From Polychytrium aggregatum (Eukaryota; Chytridiomycota; Chytridiomycetes; Polychytriales): a DNA stretch of 64,000 nucleotides. This document shows positions 10,060 to 20,796 of the stretch, piece after piece; positions within the stretch are counted from its first letter, which is position 1; every line of letters begins with the position of its first letter. Where the stretch lies: contig NW_026516212.1 in the NCBI RefSeq assembly GCF_025602895.1, positions 744,001-808,000 on the forward strand, written 5' to 3'. The notes beneath the pieces were generated by a model that ran no database searches, had not been told where the DNA came from, and was given only the letters and a program-made list of their open reading frames with translations. The position numbers were made by a program, and so were the translations under genes.

Positions 10060-13000
10060 ATGACTTTTGGTGCTTCCGATGCCAGGGAGGTCGTGCGATC
10101 CGTCGTCGCCAACCTGCCGACACTCACAACGGTAACGAGTCAACCTGACCCTCCTGCTCTGCACCTGCTCCCCTGTGGCCTCGGCAAAGCTGCAACCCTG
10201 CTTCATTGCGATATCGCTCGACAGGCACTCGGTACAGTGCCAGATATGAGCAGCGACGCTCATCGTACGCCCCTCGTTCTTTGTGCTGTTACTGCAGGAC
10301 TTGGCCGATCCAACCCGCTACGAGAAGCTTCTGTCCTTCCTGGAGGGTTTTCTTCGCGGCGATCCGGACTCGCTCCAGTTTATGATCGATATCGGTGTGC
10401 TTCCGGCCCTTACGGTAAACCGCGGAGGATCCGTTGCCTGTCGTCTGTGAGGCTCTGTCGGATCCTGACCTCAGCGACCCTCTCCCCAGACATGCATCGA
10501 CAGCGACAATCCTAGGATCGTATCACTGGCGCTTCGGCTCTTTGGTGAGAGCATGTCTCAGCCGCACGAGCGTTGGCGATGACACAGCCGGACAAAAGCG
10601 ATGCGGCCCCTCGGCATCGAGTTGATGGCATGAATCGACTGACTCATGCATCCTCCAGGGCATCTGATCGCCAGCGACAAGGACAGCGGAGCTGGAGTCT
10701 TCAAAACTACTCAAAACAGGTTTTCTGGCATCCTTGAGGCATATATAACGATCGGAACAGATGAAGCAGCTTCGCTCTCTGCAAAATACGGCTGCCTGGT
10801 TGGCCTGGGACTCTGCTTGAAGTCAGAACCAGGCGCCCAGTGGATACATGAGACCGGCAGATTGCTCGACATTGTGCTTCCTGCATTTGGGAGCCCAAGC
10901 ACATTTGTAAGTTTCAGTCGCCCGGCATGGAGTCTCGGGAGCGGCAGCTGGCAGATGCAACTGACGGAGACACTTGCTATGGACGTCGGGATTTATACAA
11001 GCATTTGCATTTCGCTGTGGGCAGGTTGCCGAGGCGAGCTGCGAGTGTATCGCAGTGATCCTCGGCTCGCCGCAGATCCGCCCAGGCCGCAATGATCCCG
11101 GCGTCTACCAGCTGTTGACGACGACGCTGCTCGTATCGGGGCGGCTCGGGATGGTGCTGAAGGAGCTACTATCGAGCAGGAGCTCGATCGACGCAAAACT
11201 CGCCGGCACAGAGCTGCTATGGCGCCTGTCTCGAGTCGAAACGCAGAGCTCGCTCGGTTTTTTCATCGACGAAGAGCTGGTGGGTGCAGCGCGAAATCGA
11301 CGATCGGCGAGCATTGTCGTGAAGTCCAGCCAACAGACACAACTCCCATGAGAAGAGGATCGGCATGTCGACGCGAGGGGCTTGCAGATTGACGATACGG
11401 ACCAACGCCTATACCCTACATATGCATGATTACGATCCAGGTGCCGGCTCTTCTGGCGATGTTGCCAGACTCGGACCGAATCATCCGTCAGCGCGTGCTG
11501 GACATCTTGGGCAGTCTGTTTGCATGGACAAGCGATCCTGCGGCTCTATTGTTCGGCTTCAACAGCACCAACTACTCCCAGGGTGAGCATTAACAGTCGC
11601 CTTCTTGTGCGTTTTGGCTGGCAGGTTCCAGCACTTCCAATTGACCCCATCTACATACTGTTGACAGACGATGATGGCCTTGGCGAAGCGCTGTTGCGTG
11701 AACATATCGTGCCCATGATGAAGCAGGTCACCAAGCCCACACATGCAGATGTGTCGTTCATACTGGGGTTTCTGGAGGTCCTCTCATTACTCGACTCATC
11801 AAGAACGGACGACGCTATCCATACCACTCGCAAATGGCGCTCAAGCACGGATTTACGCATATCAGCGCTACTGGCCACGCTCTGTTTTGAAGCGCTGAGT
11901 GAGCCGGCACGGCGACACCAAGAATGTGCGAACTGGTGCGCAGAGCACCTCAAGACGCCTCAGTCGAAGTGGACAGCTGCTACGGAGCTGCTCAGGACAT
12001 GGGTGAGTACCAAGGCTATCGCTGAGAGGCTAGGAGGTGCTCCTCTCCAAGAAATCCGTTGCACGGTGTATCGAGACCATCGACCGCACCCCGCAAGGAG
12101 GCAAGATGTATCGGCATATCTCGACAGGCTCCTGACTCTCTCGGTCGCCACGGCGTATCCAACACTGAAGATTAAGGCACTCTCAGGCACTCTCCAGCAT
12201 CGGCGGCGCATGCTGTCTCTTGTGATCGATGCTATGGTCAGGATCGTAAATGTGCGTCCTGAGAGCCAGGTACGATTCCCATCATACTGTCTGCTGTGCC
12301 GGTTGTTTGAATTGCGAGATGGAGTCATGGCCACGCACTCACCGTTCATTTGTCGGCCAGTCTATTCTCTGCCACCTGTTTTGTGCGCTGTTGGCCGAGA
12401 CTGACTACCGGGACCACAAGAAGATCGTGGATGGAGCCTTGGCGTTGTTACTTCGCTGCTTGTCCCTGTCTCCGAGCCGTGCTGAGGTAATATGGAACTA
12501 GATGCTACAATATGTGGTCGCCCGAGCCTCAGCGAATACTTGAATTGCGGATGACGATACTCAAACTACGATGCCCGGCCTTCTTGAACCGCAGGCAAGC
12601 GAGATAAGTCCCATCATCGACGTGATGTTGGATGATGCACCGCTGGATTCCAAGACTCTCCAGAAGCTCCTGGTGATTGTTTCGCTCCTTGCCGAGTCTG
12701 AACAAATCGATCAGGTCAGCCCCGCAGGCCACTCGAGAAGCACACTGGGCTGTGCTAGACATGGAATCACATACATGCTTCTCGCCGCCAGAGCTAATGC
12801 GACAACCTTTGCCCGGATACACAGAAGGCAACGCATATGATTGTAGGCAAAGTCGTTGCGAAGCGGTACAGCGCATCGTGGGATATCCGCGACACGTTTG
12901 TCGAGTTTGTGGGCCTGATGTTCAGCCAAGTAAGCAGCCACTGACAGCGAGAGCGATATTCAGAAAGCAACTGGCCAGGAGCGTGTTGCATCGCCATTGC

Positions 13001-14319
13001 TTTCTGCTCAGCACCACCGACAGCTGCTGATCCGATGCGCCCTCTCCAGGACGACCAAGTGAAAAGCAATGCCGCAGTGACCTTGGCTATCCGGCACGAG
13101 TTTCCGCGGATCGCTTTGTCGATGGTTCGGGACCAAGAGCCCTTCGTTCGAAGCACAGCCATGCTTTCGCTGCAGGTACGAGTCATCAGCTTGGCCGTCC
13201 AGGGAGATTGCAAGCCATGGTGGCTCTGCCCGATATTGGACGGGATCATTACTTTGTCATGCCATAACAACTCCAAATGGCTCACGGTCCGTTGCGCAGA
13301 GAATCATCCAGCATCCTCGCGGATGCCTGTTCCTCCAGACACACGACCTGGGAACCACGTTGTCTGATGGCCTTGCCGAGATCCTCCTGGGAGAAAGCGA
13401 GGCCTTTGTCCGCCGCTCCGCGCTCGAGCTCCTCGGGATCATGATCACAGTCGGCCCATGTCGGCAGTGGGTGCAGCGCTCGGATAGATGGTGAGTGCCG
13501 CTCAGCGAGAGGAACATCTGTCTGCAGCATGCCCGAATTGACAAGGCTGGTGCTATGTGTGCATGTAGGCGAGTGTTTCTGATTGCTAGGGCCGTGTGTC
13601 TCGGACGGGCGAACAACTGGGCAAGCTGGAGATCAGTGTCTGATGATGTAAGACGCCTTGAGCGTCCAACACTGACAACTCTTCCGCACTGTTTTCTTTC
13701 CCTGTTGGCTCATCGCCGTTCCAGTGCGTCTGGGGTCGTGCGATCCTCTCAGGACCTTGACTCGGAGATTCGGCGCCGGGTCATCCAGCTTCACTCGCTC
13801 TGCGTGCAAGCGCTTCTGAGTGCCCCTGACGACGAGAACGGTCTCGCAGCCTTGTTTCAGGCCAGTCAAGGACCAACGACGATACTAGCAGCGGTATGGT
13901 CGAGCAAGCACAACGACCGAAAGTCGGGCTCACTGACCAGCGATCATCCGGGGACGCCGCTGAAAGGATGGACATGCACTTGGCCGGCTGACACCCACCG
14001 ATTTCTCGATTGCTCCGACTGACAGGTCAGGGACTCATCCCGAGTGGTGCGCCAGGAAGTCTCGGTGCTCGTTGCCAAGCTGCAGGCCCTCAAACACGAA
14101 GCCAGCCTCCTAGCCGGCACCAAACGGAAATTCAAGAGCAAGGTCTTGGAAGAGCTGGACGACTTTCTGGGCCAAATCGATCGTCTGGATTATGCCCGGC
14201 TGCACGAGTCGTCAGTCCCGGAGCATCTTTACGCCGAGGCCCTTGAGATTGTTTCCATCACCCTCGAGCAGGATCGCATCAACGAGGGAAACAATGTCGT
14301 GACGTGCTACGACTGCTGA
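10060..14319 (+). CDS. HEAT/armadillo-like repeat protein, BRAT1-like
   Basis: A long helical-repeat protein in at least fourteen exons. Phase-consistent exons include 10060-10131, 10298-10414, 10490-10544, 10659-10906, 11025-11279, 11441-11582 and 11668-12002; later ones run to the TGA at 14317-14319. It opens MTFGASDAREVVRSVVANLP, and exon 2 reads YEKLLSFLEGFLRGD. HEAT-like helices recur, for example DDQVKSNAAVTLAI with VRDQEPFVRSTAMLSLQ, and ILLGESEAFVRRSALELLG. The C-terminal exon is a helix-rich segment (FKSKVLEELDDFLGQIDRLD) ending exactly in CYDC. Layout and the cysteine-ended tail recall BRAT1, a partner of the Integrator nuclease INTS11 and of ATM. The match is by general pattern, so the name is tentative and no symbol is given. 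Confidence 0.6.
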
Positions 14320-15043
14320 GGACGACACATGCCATGTAGCGCGCGGTGCGACACTTAAACATGATGATGATGATGGTGGTGGTGTGCTTGAATGTGCAGA
14401 TGGGGTCGATCCGCCTTGTACACGATAGAGAGAAGGAAGCGGGGCGGTCCCATTCCAATCGGACATGTAGATTTGAAAGCCAGAGTCCAACATCTGACCA
14501 AAGGCCGCGATCGCTCGCTGGTCTCCACAAATGAGCAGCGATGTGGGACTGTTATCCTGGTGAGAGGGAGCTCTGGAATATTGCTGCGATCCAGGCGAGG
14601 GAGCAACCCAAACCTTGGTGGGAACGAGATGCCGCTGGGAAAAAAACTGCCCCAATCCGGGGCAGCAACCAACACTGCATTCCCACGCGCGCTGCTTCAG
14701 GGATGAGTCTGGCGCAAGGACAAGGAGGCGATAGAGAGTTGGGCAGACGCAGATGGCTCTGTTTATGTGTTCCTGCTTCTGAATCGAAGCTGGCGGGGGG
14801 GGGATGGTGCCCATCGCTCTTGCCATCAATCGTCGCTCGCTCCCATTGCATGTGAATGCCTCGCGGCATCAATGTTTGCGTGAAGACGTGGGTGTGAGTC
14901 TTCGGTCGCTTCGCTTCGTTCCGGCGAAAGACGTTCCTGGCCAACTCTCGTCCAATGTCCACAACGGCCGGAACAAAAAGCCAGCCCAGCGTCTGCTCGC
15001 CCCGCCCGAGCTCCACAACCCGAGGAATCGCACTTCAGCACGA
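14320..15043. other. Intergenic region with GATGAT/GGTGGT run
   Basis: About 720 bp. A short triplet run (ATGATGATGATGGTGGTGGT) lies at about 14361-14381 and a G8 run at about 14796-14804. An upstream in-frame extension of the next ORF to 14804 exists but looks like UTR. Confidence 0.4.
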
Positions 15044-15643
15044 ATGACCAAATCAGCAAAGCACACCCGTCGCTATTCCATGCGGACGATGGCCTGGATG
15101 GCCGCTCTGTCCGTGCTGGTTCCCGCCATCTTCGTCGTGGCCGCGCTGCACAGAGACCCGGCCGCGCTGCTTGAGCGGCATCCTCGATCCGTCGGCACCG
15201 AGAACGGGCCAGAATCGCACCTTACCCAGCAACAGCAACAGCAACCGCAACAGCCGCAGTTCGCGCGGCCTCCGGTGCCGTTCTCGTCGCGGCCTTCAGC
15301 GTCGTCAGCCCTGCTGCCGGTGCGCCCGGCGAGGGGCCTTGATCTGCGGTTCATGACGCTGTCATACTGGACGGACGCCTTTGGAAGCTCTGCCAGAGCA
15401 TACGATGATGTGTCCGTGCCAAGCAGCAAGCCCGGCGAGCCGAGTCCGCAGACCAGCAGCCAGCCGGCGCCTTCCTGGGGCCCTGTCTCGGATTATCTCC
15501 AAGTCGAGGGATGGAGCATCCTGGTGCACTTTGTCGGCTCGACGGCGGCAACGTTTGCGACGCTATACTGGATGCTTCCGTTCTTTGTGCCCAGGCGGAT
15601 CTCAAGCCGCAAGGACGACATTGCGTTTCTGAGCTCAGTGTGA
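15044..15643 (+). CDS. Predicted two-pass membrane protein, unknown function
   Basis: A single exon of 199 residues. I chose the ATG at 15044 because a basic N terminus (MTKSAKHTRRYSMR) is directly followed by a hydrophobic segment (MAALSVLVPAIFVVAAL), as in a signal anchor. An in-frame upstream start at 14804 would add 80 low-complexity residues. A Gln/Pro-rich stretch (QQQQQQPQQPQ) lies at about residues 62-72, followed by a Ser/Pro-rich spacer. A second hydrophobic segment near residues 160-185 (ILVHFVGSTAATFATLYW) is followed by a basic cytosol-like tail (RRISSRKD). I do not recognise the family. An organelle membrane protein is possible but not shown. Confidence 0.55.
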   Translation: MTKSAKHTRRYSMRTMAWMAALSVLVPAIFVVAALHRDPAALLERHPRSVGTENGPESHLTQQQQQQPQQPQFARPPVPFSSRPSASSALLPVRPARGLDLRFMTLSYWTDAFGSSARAYDDVSVPSSKPGEPSPQTSSQPAPSWGPVSDYLQVEGWSILVHFVGSTAATFATLYWMLPFFVPRRISSRKDDIAFLSSV

Positions 15644-15936
15644 ACTGATGGAATAAATAATCCTCTGTATTGGAAGGCATCCAGGCAGCATACAAGCCTG
15701 TCCGCAGCGACAGGTCCAAAGATTTGTCGGGAATAGCACGACAGCAGTCGTCAGAGAAAGAAGACAAAACCAAAAGACAGAGGGGGGGGGAGGGGAAGGG
15801 ATGAAAAACTGGCGTGGTTGAAAACAGATTTACTACTACTTTGGAGGCGAGAGGAATGTGCACGCTTCTGTATTATGTATAGGACAACGGGTGGCCATGG
15901 TCGGCGGCCGCAAGCAGAGAGGCACGGCCGTCTCGC
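15644..15936. other. Convergent 3' region between membrane protein and BiP
   Basis: About 290 bp between two facing stop codons. It contains AATAAATAAT just after the membrane protein stop (15652-15661), a likely poly(A) signal, and a G9 run at 15782-15790. Confidence 0.5.
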
Positions 15937-17362
15937 TTACAGCTCATCGTGGTCATGGGGCTCGGAGCTGTCGGAGGAGCCGTACAGCTTGGCGGTGATG
16001 GGGTTGACGACGGCCTCGAGTTCGGCCTTGTGCTCGTCAATCTCGTCCTTGGTGGCAGTCTGGGCGTTGGCATCGAGCCACTCGGTCTGCTCCTTGAGGG
16101 CGTCGAGGATGGCCTGCTTGTCGTCGGCATCGAGCTTGCCGCCGAGCTGCTCCTCGTCGTTGACCTGGGTCTTGAGACTGTACATGTAGTTCTCAAAGAG
16201 GTTCTTGGACTCGATGCGCTCCTTGACGATGCGGTCCTCCTCGGCGTAGAGCTCGGCCTCCTGGACCATGCGCTCAATGTCCTCGGGAGAGAGACGGCCC
16301 TTGTCGTTGGTGATGGTGATGGACTCGGACTTGCCGGTGCCCTTGTCCTGGGCAGAGACACGGAGGATACCGTTGACGTCAATCTCGAAGGTGACCTCGA
16401 TCTGGGGGACGCCGCGGGGGGAAGGAGGGATGCCGTTGAGCTCGAACTTGCCGAGGAGGTTGTTGTCCTTGGTGAGGGGACGCTCGCCCTCAAAGACCTG
16501 GATCAGGACGGTGGGCTGGTTGTCGACGGCAGTCGAGAAGATCTGCGACTTCTTGGTGGGGATCTGGCTGTTGCGGGCAATCAGCTTGGACATGACACCG
16601 CCGGTGGTCTCGATACCAAGGGTCAGGGGGTTGACATCAAGGAGAATGACATCCTCGACGGCACGGTCACCGCTGAGGACACCGCCCTGGACGGCGGCAC
16701 CGTAGGCAACGGCTTCGTCGGGGTTGATGCCCTTGGAAGCCTTCTTGCCGTTGAAGTAGTCCTCGAGGAGCTGGACAACCTTGGGGATACGGGTGGAGCC
16801 GCCGACGAGGACAATCTCGTGGATCTCGCCCTTGCTCAGCTTGGCGTCCTTGAGGACGTTCTCGACGGGCTTGAGGGTGCGCTTGAACAGGTCGGCGTTA
16901 AGCTCCTCGAACTTGGCACGGGTAAGGGTCTCGGAAAAGTCATCGCCATCATAGAAGGACTCGATCTCGACACGGACAGACATCTGGGAGGAGAGGGTGC
17001 GCTTGGCCTTCTCAGCCTCACGCTTGAGCTTGCCCATGGCCTTGTGGTCCTTGGTGCAGTCCTTGGTGGTCTTCTTCTTGTAGAGCTTGGCAAAGTGCTC
17101 GATGATGCGGTTGTCAAAGTCCTCACCGCCGAGATGGGTGTCGCCGTTGGTGGCCAGGACCTCAAAGACACCCTTGTCGATGGTCAGGATCGAGACATCA
17201 AAGGTACCACCACCGAGATCGTAGACGAGAATGTTCTTCTCCTCGGCATCGGTCTTGTCCAGGCCGTAGGCAATGGCGGCGGCAGTGGGCTCGTTGATGA
17301 TGCGCTCGACCGAGAGGCCGGCAATGACACCGGCGTCCTTGGTGGCCTGGCGCTGCTGGTCA

Positions 17363-17393
<31 letters not shown>

Positions 17394-18162
17394 GCTTGAC
17401 GGGCTCACCCAGGTAGGCCTCGGCAATCTCCTTCATCTTGCCCAGGACCATGGCGGAGATGGCCTCGGGAGTGAATTCCTTCTTCTCGCCCTTGACGATG
17501 AGCTGGATGACGGGCTTGCTGTTCTTGTTGATGACCTTGAAGGGGAAGTGCTTGATGTCGCGCTGCACATCCTTGTCGTTGAAGGGGCGGCCGATCAGAC
17601 GCTTGGCATCGAAGACGGTGTTGGTGGGGTTCATGGCGGCCTGGTTCTTGGCGGCATCACCGATGAGGCGTTCCTCATCGGTGAAGGCGACGTAGGAGGG
17701 GGTGATACGGTTGCCCTGGTCGTTGGCAATAATTTCAACACGACCGCCCTTGAGGACACCAACACAACTGGAGAAAGATTGCGCGCGCGGGGGGAGCCAG
17801 ACAACAGGACGTTAGAACTGGAGTGTCGCGGGAACCAAGACGCGAGAATGGGGCTTGGCGCGACAGATCTGATCTGATCTGATCTGATCTGACCCGATCG
17901 GAAGCGATCTGATCAGACCGGACGAGATCCAGCAGCTGGCTCGCAGTCTGCCGCGTCGGGCGATTGGGCAACGCACGCAGCCGCGTTGGCGTGGACGACG
18001 GATGGCAGAGGTGCAGGGAGCGCGAACGAACCTGTAGGTGGTGCCGAGATCGATACCGATGACATAGCCATCGAATCGCTGCGAGTCTGACTCGGCCGAG
18101 ACCGAGGTCAGTGCCATGAGGCACACGGCCAGGACGGCCAGGAGGTAGGCGAAGGGACGCAT
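15937..18162 (-). CDS. KAR2: ER-lumenal Hsp70 chaperone BiP/Kar2
   Basis: ATP-driven folding, translocation and unfolded-protein sensor chaperone of the ER lumen. Two exons, 18162-18032 and 17767-15937, join in phase through an intron of 264 bp and give 653 residues, the usual BiP length. An N-terminal signal peptide ([20 protein letters not shown]) precedes the phosphate-binding motif [13 protein letters not shown], which is split by the intron. Other Hsp70 signatures are [14 protein letters not shown] and [13 protein letters not shown]. The substrate-binding domain and helical lid end in the ER-retention signal HDEL. Codon use is strongly biased to C/G-ending codons, as expected of a very highly expressed gene, and this creates long spurious antisense frames. 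Confidence 0.98.
17870..17894. repeat. GATCT-GATCT tandem run in the BiP intron
   Basis: A run of about five TGATC pentamers lies inside the only intron of BiP. Simple repeat, no function inferred. Confidence 0.8.
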
Positions 18163-18400
18163 CGCTGATCTTGGGTTTCTGAGCGGGCTTTCCTCGGGGG
18201 CAGGAAACGAGCAGGCAGAAGATGGCCGGCAGAGGCGGGTGGCAGCAGGGGGCCGTATTTAACGGCCAGGGACAGCAGCGCCCGGGCGGCCAATCAGCGA
18301 CGGCCATATTGGATTTGGGCAGCCAGCCGAGTGGCTGCGTCTGATTGGCTGCGGGACACGTGGCGCCGCCCCTTGCCAGCCCACGTGAGAGCGCTGCGCA
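18163..18400 (-). promoter_or_regulatory. BiP promoter with CACGTG and CCAAT elements
   Basis: Reading upstream of the BiP ATG at 18162, there is a TATA-like TTAAATA at about 18255-18261. CCAAT boxes on either strand lie at 18290-18294, 18308-18312 and 18344-18348. Two CACGTG hexamers lie at 18357-18362 and 18382-18387. On the BiP strand the nearer one reads CCACGTGTCC. ACGTG cores bind bZIP factors of the Hac1/XBP1 type, and CCAAT with CCACG forms the animal ER stress element, although order and spacing here differ from that consensus. ER-stress control is therefore inferred. Confidence 0.5.
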
Positions 18401-18573
18401 GGCGCAGCAGGCGTTGTGCCGGATCGATCCAGGCGACAGCGAGAACAGGCGAGAACAGGCGAGAACAAGGATGGAACGACAACGAACACAGCGAGCGAGG
18501 ACAGTCAAGAGCAGAACGGAATGCAACAGAACATGCTTCATGGTCGTAGAGGCCGGCCTGGTTCCGCCGCAGT

Positions 18574-18628
18574 GACCAGAGACCAGAGACCAGAGACCAG
18601 AGACCAGAGACCAGAGACCAGAGACCAG
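18574..18628 (+). repeat. 7-bp tandem repeat GACCAGA, about 8 copies
   Basis: Nearly perfect head-to-tail copies of GACCAGA in the region between the BiP promoter and NDUFS3. Three copies of a GCGAGAACAG unit lie just before it, at about 18438-18468. Confidence 0.95.
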
Positions 18629-18813
18629 CCTCCACGTGTCCAGCCCCGCCAGGGCGAGTCCAGTGGGCTTTCTGGTAGACCCGCGAGTGCGTTTATTGTG
18701 TCGTCCGCAGAGGGAGAATAAAAAAATAGTGGGATGCGTTTGGCATGGCGGCAGGCCGTCGTGGCAGAAAGCGATGCCGCTGAAACTGGCGCGTGGTAAC
18801 AGTCGGTCGATCC

Positions 18814-20172
18814 TCACGCCTTCTTCTCCTCGGCGGGAGCAGCCTCGGACTTGATGAGCTTGGGGATCTCCTTGCCGCCGCCGGTTTGCTCCCTGGGATC
18901 CAGAGATCGAGTCAAAATCGAGCCGAGTCCGGTTAGTATACACATCGCAACAGCATAGCAAAGTCCACACACTTGGAATGCCGGATGCATCTGTCCCGGC
19001 AGACCGTGTCGCAGCGATCCGAGGCGCAACAGCTACGCACCAGGGGGATTGCACGTCAAAGTATCGGTAGCTCTGGGCCAGCTCGAGTGGTTCGGCAACA
19101 ACTCGTTTCTTCTCGTCGTCGTAGCGCACTTCGACATAGCCCGTGAGGGGAAAGTCCTTCCTTAAGGGGTAGCCCTCGAATCCATAGTCGGTCAGGATGC
19201 GGCGCAGATCGGGGTGGCCGGTGAAGAAGATGCCGTACATGTCCCAGGCCTCGCGCTCGAACCAGTTGGCTCCAGAGAAGAGTGGGGTGATCGAGGGTAC
19301 GGGGCTCACTTCCGAGGCATAAGTCTTGACGCGGATGCGGGTATTGTAGCGGACCGAGAGCAGGTGGTAGACAACCTCGAAGCGGTTGGCGCGTGTCGGG
19401 TAGTCGGCGCCGCAGACGTCGACAACCTGCTTGAACTGACAGGCGGTGTGGTCTCGCAAGAAGGTCATGACGGGGACGACGGCGCTGGGTGCGACGTGGA
19501 GAGTGAGCTCATCCTTGTAGACCGAGAACTGTTGGATGAACTTGGGCAGGGAGTTGGAGATAAACTTTCCGTACTCGTGGACCTGGGTCTGGGGCGCGGG
19601 GTTCAGCGTGGCGGCATTGTTTCCTGAACAGGCCAGCAGCGTTGATTACGGTCGAACGATCAGCGCCGAACAAAGCGTGCCCAGTCGCGGTACATCAGCA
19701 GAATCGGCCGATCGAATGAGGGTCGTATTGGGCAGGCCAGAGGATTCGTTCGCCATTCGAGCGCGATTTGAAGCCAACAACAGAACCAGATAGCGTCAGA
19801 AATTGGAGACGGAGAGCACCGTTGTTCCAGTGCCAAGCTCTATTCTCGAGAGCATCGCGATCGATGCCAGCCGCTGTGATCACAGATCAATCCTGTTGAC
19901 ACCAGGAAGTGCGTCGATGACGCTGCCCATCTTGCTTCATCCAGCACAGCGATCTGTGCAGCCGAACTTTGCAATTCCATAGCCCGTGCTGGCCGATCTG
20001 TATCTGCAATCCGTCCCGCTCGTCCACCCCAATCCAGCATTTCCGAATCGCGCCTGAGTGGGCGGCTCCAAGTGCTCGCATCTGTTGATGAGGGATGGCG
20101 ATGACCCTTACTGAAGAGAGCCGATGCCGAGAACTGTCTCTTGAAGATGAGCTGTGACTTGGAGAAGAACAT
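18814..20172 (-). CDS. NDUFS3: NADH:ubiquinone oxidoreductase 30-kDa subunit, mitochondrial
   Basis: Core hydrophilic-arm subunit of respiratory complex I (NuoC family). Three exons keep phase: 20172-20112, 19623-19041 and 18892-18814, giving 240 residues. Exon 1 encodes a typical mitochondrial presequence ([20 protein letters not shown]). Exon 2 covers the conserved body: [49 protein letters not shown] and [19 protein letters not shown]. The family signature [11 protein letters not shown] is completed by splicing to exon 3, which ends in a charged tail (EEKKA). It is head-to-head with uS7m, another nuclear-encoded mitochondrial protein, about 620 bp apart. Confidence 0.97.
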
Positions 20173-20796
20173 GGCGACGCAATGATCCTGGGTCTGTTGG
20201 CGCGGATGGGCGATGCGAGTGGGTAGCAACATGATAAGCAGCATGTCTTGGCTCAGACGGCGGCAGTTCAATGCGGGCTGCAGATGAACGGCTGTTCGGA
20301 TGGCTGCATATCAGCCACATCTATAGGGAGTCCATCAGTGCCAGACTCACCCGCAAGGCGAGGCTGCTGGTGTTGGGCTCTGGGATGGAGGACGCCAAAG
20401 AGAACTCACAGCAAGAGACCAGCCAAAGCCAAGCGAAGGTGAAAAAGTGCAAAAACCGCGAGGGCACGCGAGAGGCCCCGGCGAGGTGCGAGAAGCCGGC
20501 GAGAGGCTGCCGAGGAGCCACCGAGAGCATTGTGGCGCGTTGTGTGGGTCTCGCGGGCGGGTCTCGCCAGGGGTCTCGTCGCCCCTCGCTGGTCCTCTGT
20601 CCACGTGGGGACTGCGGTCTCGGCGAGGGCGGTCTCGCCCGGCCTCGTCGGCTCTCGCTCCTCGCTGGGGTCGATGTCGTTTTCGATTTTTTCTTCCTCA
20701 GCAACAGCAACTCATTCCAGTGCAGAATCATTCCTCTCTCTGCCTGCTCTGCACGATCGAGACCCGAAGCAGGCCGCCGCCACTGCTGCCGACACA
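20173..20796. promoter_or_regulatory. Shared upstream region of NDUFS3 and uS7m
   Basis: About 620 bp between two divergent genes for mitochondrial proteins. It is rich in GGTCTCG and GCGAG motifs around 20540-20660. No RNA gene seen. Confidence 0.45.

Noticed and set aside
15949-17877. 642-codon open frame on the + strand antisense to BiP
   Set aside because: It mirrors the BiP coding frame; strong codon bias in BiP removes stop codons from the opposite strand. The translation is low-complexity Leu/Gly/Asp/Val with no family signature.
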